Shown here: positions 60,286-64,000 of the stretch, one piece after another
How positions within the stretch are numbered: position 1 is the first letter of the stretch
Layout: each line of letters opens with the position of its first letter
Source: Utricularia gibba
Lineage: Eukaryota > Streptophyta > Magnoliopsida > Lamiales > Lentibulariaceae
Reading direction: 5' to 3'
NCBI GenBank assembly: GCA_002189035.1
Contig: NEEC01000019.1
Coordinates: 744,001 to 808,000 of the forward strand
Length of the DNA: 64,000 nt
Notes under the pieces: model-generated
What the model was told of the DNA's origin: nothing
What the model saw: only the letters and a program-made list of their open reading frames with translations
The model's database searches: none
Program-made: the position numbers and the translations under genes

Positions 60286-62751
60286 ATCTCTTGATATGAA
60301 GAATAAATGCATGAAATGGTTGGAACCTTGGGTCTTGCTTGGCTTCTGACCCGACCCACCTTAACACAGGCGGGTTTCTGACCCGACCCACCAAACACGA
60401 TAATTTAGAAATTACAACATCTTATAATATATGATAAAATTAATATTTTTTATTATTAGAATAATAGTAGTTATAAATGGCCCCACTTCCTATGCCACTA
60501 ACAATAAAGAAGAATGATGTCTGTTACTACAAAATTAGTCGTATTTTAAGTGTGTGAACTACTTTTTTAAATGATCATGTCTCCCCCCTTTTTGATTCTT
60601 ATTTATCAAAGAATTCTAATTTTAATTCACCCAACAGCAATTTTCTACATAAAAAGCTTATTTTCATTTGATAAATACATAAAATTCATCATTATTTATT
60701 CTCAATTCCTTAAAATAAAATTGATTTCACGTGAAAGGAATTTCATTTGCGTGAGTTGAGGCTTTTAGTGATGGCGATAAGGGTGTCTGAAGCACGAGAA
60801 GAAAGTTGATCCCCGGTGTCTGATTGGACATTTAACGCAAGGCTCCACCGGACCGTACAGCAGTTCCCTGGCGGGCCACCGCCGGTGGGTGGGATGTTCG
60901 GTGGATGTCTTTTTCAAGACCTCCCAACAGCGGGTTTTTTTGAAAAATAACCATTGTGTTTTGACTATGTTAGAAATCTACCCATCCTTAGTGTATTTTT
61001 TTGTGGCTACTGTGTGTGAGAATTACCCCTCCCACAGCTGTCTGTCATGGCCATCTGCCCACATCATATAATATATATATAGTTACGAATATTATATGGC
61101 TGTGTTTGTTAGGATTCTTAGCTGGTAATTAAGTACTAAGTTCCGTATATAGTATGTAACATAATAAAATATTTTTGAATTTGTAATTGAAATATTGATT
61201 CTATGGAACTTGATCATATTAAGCAGTACTATTTTAAAATATAAAATCATAATAATTTTGAAATTATTATATTTTTCGTCTTATGTATACATTTTAATTG
61301 TAAAATATTTTTCCATTTGTTATTGAAGCAGATATTGTTTTTATTCATCCAAAAGGCCCGTATATATTTGTTCATTTTGATGTTTTATAAGTACATGATT
61401 AATATTTTTATTATTGTATTCTAAATTAAGAATATTGCTTATATAAAATAAAAAATTCATTATCAAATTGAAAAAAAAAACACTTTAATACAAGGTTACA
61501 AGAGAATGCATCCCCCCTCCTTTTCAAAAATCTCACTTTTTTTTTCTTACTCGACGCCCCTTATATCATCCTTCTTTACTTTTGGAAAGGTATCATCCTA
61601 ACCTTTAGAAACGTAAAGTGTGGTTTAATTAGATAACGTTTCCTTTGATAGAATACACAGTCATACAAAAATGAAAGTGACATAATCAAATATATAAGAA
61701 ATTGTAAATTACAAGTAATTGATTAAATTTAATCTTTTCTAATATTATTCATGTTTTTTATGTATTTAGATTTCATGTGTGATAGTCTGACTCATCGAAT
61801 CCTAAATTTCAACATCATTTTCATCGGGTATATGACTTAGCAGCCTCATGGGACCTTCATCAAGCAAGATATCATTTGGATTATTTTTGGTTTTAGGTTG
61901 AATTCTTTGTATAATGGATTGAATCTGGTTGAACCCATTATGAATATATTATAAAAATAGGTATTTAAATTAATGTTTTTAAATTTTAGATTTTTTTGAT
62001 AAAAAGTACTGAATTCGAACTCAAAAATCATGAAGTTGAGTCGAACATTGGATTCAATCTATAATTTTAAAACACTAGTCTCGAATATTTATGGGTAAGA
62101 TCATGCCATGCTCCTCATCAAATATGATTTTGAAGAATAACTATCACCATAGTTGTGTATTATAAATAATCATCCTTAATCATACCATTTTACCATAAAA
62201 ATATTAAATATAAATTTTTAAGTAGTTTTATATTTTATTTAAAATTTCAAAAACTATTCTCACTTCACTATATATATGAGAAAGAAAATATAGGATGATT
62301 AATTTTCAAAATAAGTCATTTTAATCTAGTGAGACTCATCCAACATGCTCACATTAGGTGCATGCTAGGTGAGCATATGCTTTTTCTATGTTTTTTTTCA
62401 AATATTATTTAATGATGATTTCGTGGCAATAAAATACCATACAAAATTGGGGTGATTGTAAAGAAAATTAAAAATTAAAAAATGTGATATATACTAGATA
62501 CTATTGATTGGCTTAATTATTGATTTAAATATAATTTTTGAAATTACCATCACTCAATAATATATTTTTATAAGATGAATATACATATTATAGAAATATC
62601 TATCAAAATTATTAATAGTATTATTTGTCATTGAAATTTATATTATAAAATAAATAAATAAATTGAAAGTAAATTAAAAATTAAATTTAGTTAAATTGTT
62701 TGACTGAAAAAATTAAAAAAACAGCGCCCATAATATAAATTTCTTACTGTA
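60286..62751. other. AT-rich intergenic region
   Basis: A short duplicated word, TTCTGACCCGACCCACC, occurs at about 60345 and 60374 in the PPR 3' region. A GC-richer patch lies at about 60760-60930. The rest is AT-rich and without recognisable genes. Confidence 0.55.
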
Positions 62752-63619
62752 ATGGATCAAAGAACTGGAATGGGAAGAAGATCATCCCGCAGGGCGTTCA
62801 ACTCACGAGGTTTTCATCACAGAAAATCACGGTGTTGCAGTTTCAGATGGCACGGAAGCTCATTAAATGCAACTGCATGAACAAGGATTCTTCTGTATTT
62901 TATCCACAACTTGTGGGTTTTTGGGTCCGTATAATAAAAACGCATATGCCCCGTTCATGGGTGAATGTGCCGCTGTCGGCTATCGGCTGGGCTCTGTGAA
63001 ACATACAAAGCCTGGGAACTCTCCTTGTATTCTTATCAGCCGAGGTTTGTGGGTGGTGAGTTCAAGGAGGCATACTCACTGCGTCCAGAAGAAAATGAAA
63101 TGGAACTCATGGCGGTGTCATTTCACGGCTGGAAGCGGGGCTCTTTCCAAGAAAAATGCTCGTGGGTACCTGCTGAAGTCAGGAAGTGAGGGAAAAAATT
63201 CTGGGCTTTTAATTTATTGCGAAATCCGATATGGGTTATTCGCGTAATGATGCGCCGGATTCGTTTTGAAAGGAAGTTGTGTGTTTTTTGTGCTTTATTT
63301 GGTAAAGTATGTAGACATCTAAGGCGGTTTGATTTTTGTATGGGGTAGATTGTCTATGCTCATGATTTTGACGTTGCTGTGTTTATTAGTAAAGTAATGG
63401 GGGAAGCTGCAAGTTGTATAAAAAAATGCATATCCGTGTATCTGTGGTCTATATTCTCTGTGCGTATGCCCCTTATCACCTCGTGGTGTCTTAATTGTTT
63501 CAGAGAAACCTCATGTGATTCATCTCATTTGGTCTGAATATTAAACTTTGAAGAGGTTGGATCTCAAGGACGGATAGTTTTATGAACCTGGATGTGGTTC
63601 CAGTCCTGTGTGTTGAAGG
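62752..63619 (+). promoter_or_regulatory. Probable long leader of the PIF gene with short ORFs
   Basis: This stretch is more GC-rich than the DNA to its left. It holds an Arg/Ser-rich 42-codon frame (62752-62880), a 74-codon frame (62965-63189, with GGEFKEAYSLRPEENEMEL) and the overlapping uORF at 63582. PIF genes often have long, intron-containing leaders. Whether the two larger frames are uORFs, exons of another gene or chance is open. Confidence 0.4.
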
Positions 63620-63647
63620 ATGCCTCAAGGTGAGTATTCAAGAATAG
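63582..63647 (+). promoter_or_regulatory. uORF overlapping the PIF start codon
   Basis: The ATG at 63582 opens a 21-codon frame (MNLDVVPVLCVEGCLKVSIQE) that ends at TAG 63645-63647, 25 bases past the start of the PIF ATG at 63620 and in a different frame. Translation of it would block the main start. Confidence 0.6.
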
Positions 63648-64000
63648 CTGGAAGAAGGCATGAATCTGGGAACTATTTTCCATTTCTTAATGGTTTTTCA
63701 TCCAGGTAAATGAAGTTGAGTTTCATAAGAATCCCTGAGGGCTTTTGTTTTTAATGCTGCTTATTTCCCTCAGGGTTGGTGGTGATTTGTCTGAGTTAGT
63801 CTGGGAGAATGGCCAGGTTACAGTGCAGGGACAATCCTCAAAACTCTCAAGACCTTCTCTTGTCACCAGTTTACCTTCTGGGGTTCCGAGTGAACCCATT
63901 GAAGGTCAAAAAATTGGTATCTTGCATGATATTTCGCCGGTAGTGCCACCGAGTGAATTAGATTTGTGTCTAACCAATGAATTGGCTCCATGGTTAGATT
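63620..64000 (+). CDS. PIF3: Phytochrome-interacting factor (PIF3-type bHLH), 5' part only
   Basis: PIFs are nuclear bHLH factors that repress light responses and are degraded after binding active phytochrome. Two exons are visible: 63620-63705 and 63774-64000 (runs off the window), 104 codons in total. The protein starts MPQGEYSRIAGRR. The junction Arg codon (AG|G) leads into GDLSELVWENGQVTVQGQSS, the active-phytochrome-B-binding (APB) motif with invariant Glu36, Leu37, Gly42 and Gln43. Further on, HDISPVVPPSELDL and NELAPWLD resemble the PIF3 region after the APB motif. The bHLH domain lies outside the window. PIF family is certain; PIF3 among paralogues is likely. Confidence 0.88.

Overview
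The window is a stretch of plant nuclear genome, almost certainly a eudicot. Its genes have short GT-AG introns and AT-rich intergenic DNA, and they belong to plant-specific families: CYP78A, PPR proteins, RCI2, PIF bHLH, DOG1-domain, OEP64 and a CC-NB-LRR resistance gene. The R1-like style of that resistance gene points to an asterid such as Lamiales or Solanales. This placement is an inference, not a demonstration. Exon boundaries were worked out by hand from splice signals, reading phase and family knowledge. For most multi-exon genes the summed exon lengths give an uninterrupted frame and the usual family length.

Layout, left to right: AT-rich DNA; type II peroxiredoxin (-); Nudix hydrolase of the NUDX19 type (+); P-class PPR gene (+); LRR receptor-like (pseudo)kinase (+); CYP78A P450 (-); CC-NB-LRR gene (+) with two extra in-frame 3' exons coding for duplicated membrane segments; a 14-exon acyl-activating enzyme ending in the peroxisomal signal SKL (+); a lone exon-like segment (-); a small plant-specific gene of unknown function (+, three exons). 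Then come about 12 kb of nested transposons (31273-43360).

The nest can be read in order. A Ty3/gypsy-type LTR retrotransposon on the minus strand lies 184 bp upstream of a DOG1-domain gene. A hAT element with an 8-bp target duplication split its gag region. A PIF/Harbinger element with a TAA duplication split its left LTR. A solo LTR with a GCATA duplication then split the Harbinger transposase. All the transposon genes are broken.

Right of the nest: DOG1-domain/INP1-like gene (+), SRP14 (-) with a first coding exon that holds only the ATG, aldose 1-epimerase (-), OEP64/Toc64 (+) with a one-base frameshift in exon 1, a GPI-anchored protein gene (+), RCI2/PMP3 (-), a PLS/E-class PPR gene (+), a long AT-rich gap, and the 5' end of a phytochrome-interacting factor gene (+) that runs off the window and has an overlapping upstream ORF.

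The genes form no operon or cluster and are mostly unrelated housekeeping or regulatory genes. The most unusual item is the NLR gene with a C-terminal tail of tandemly duplicated transmembrane exons. Retaining its first or second intron would switch the tail off or shorten it.
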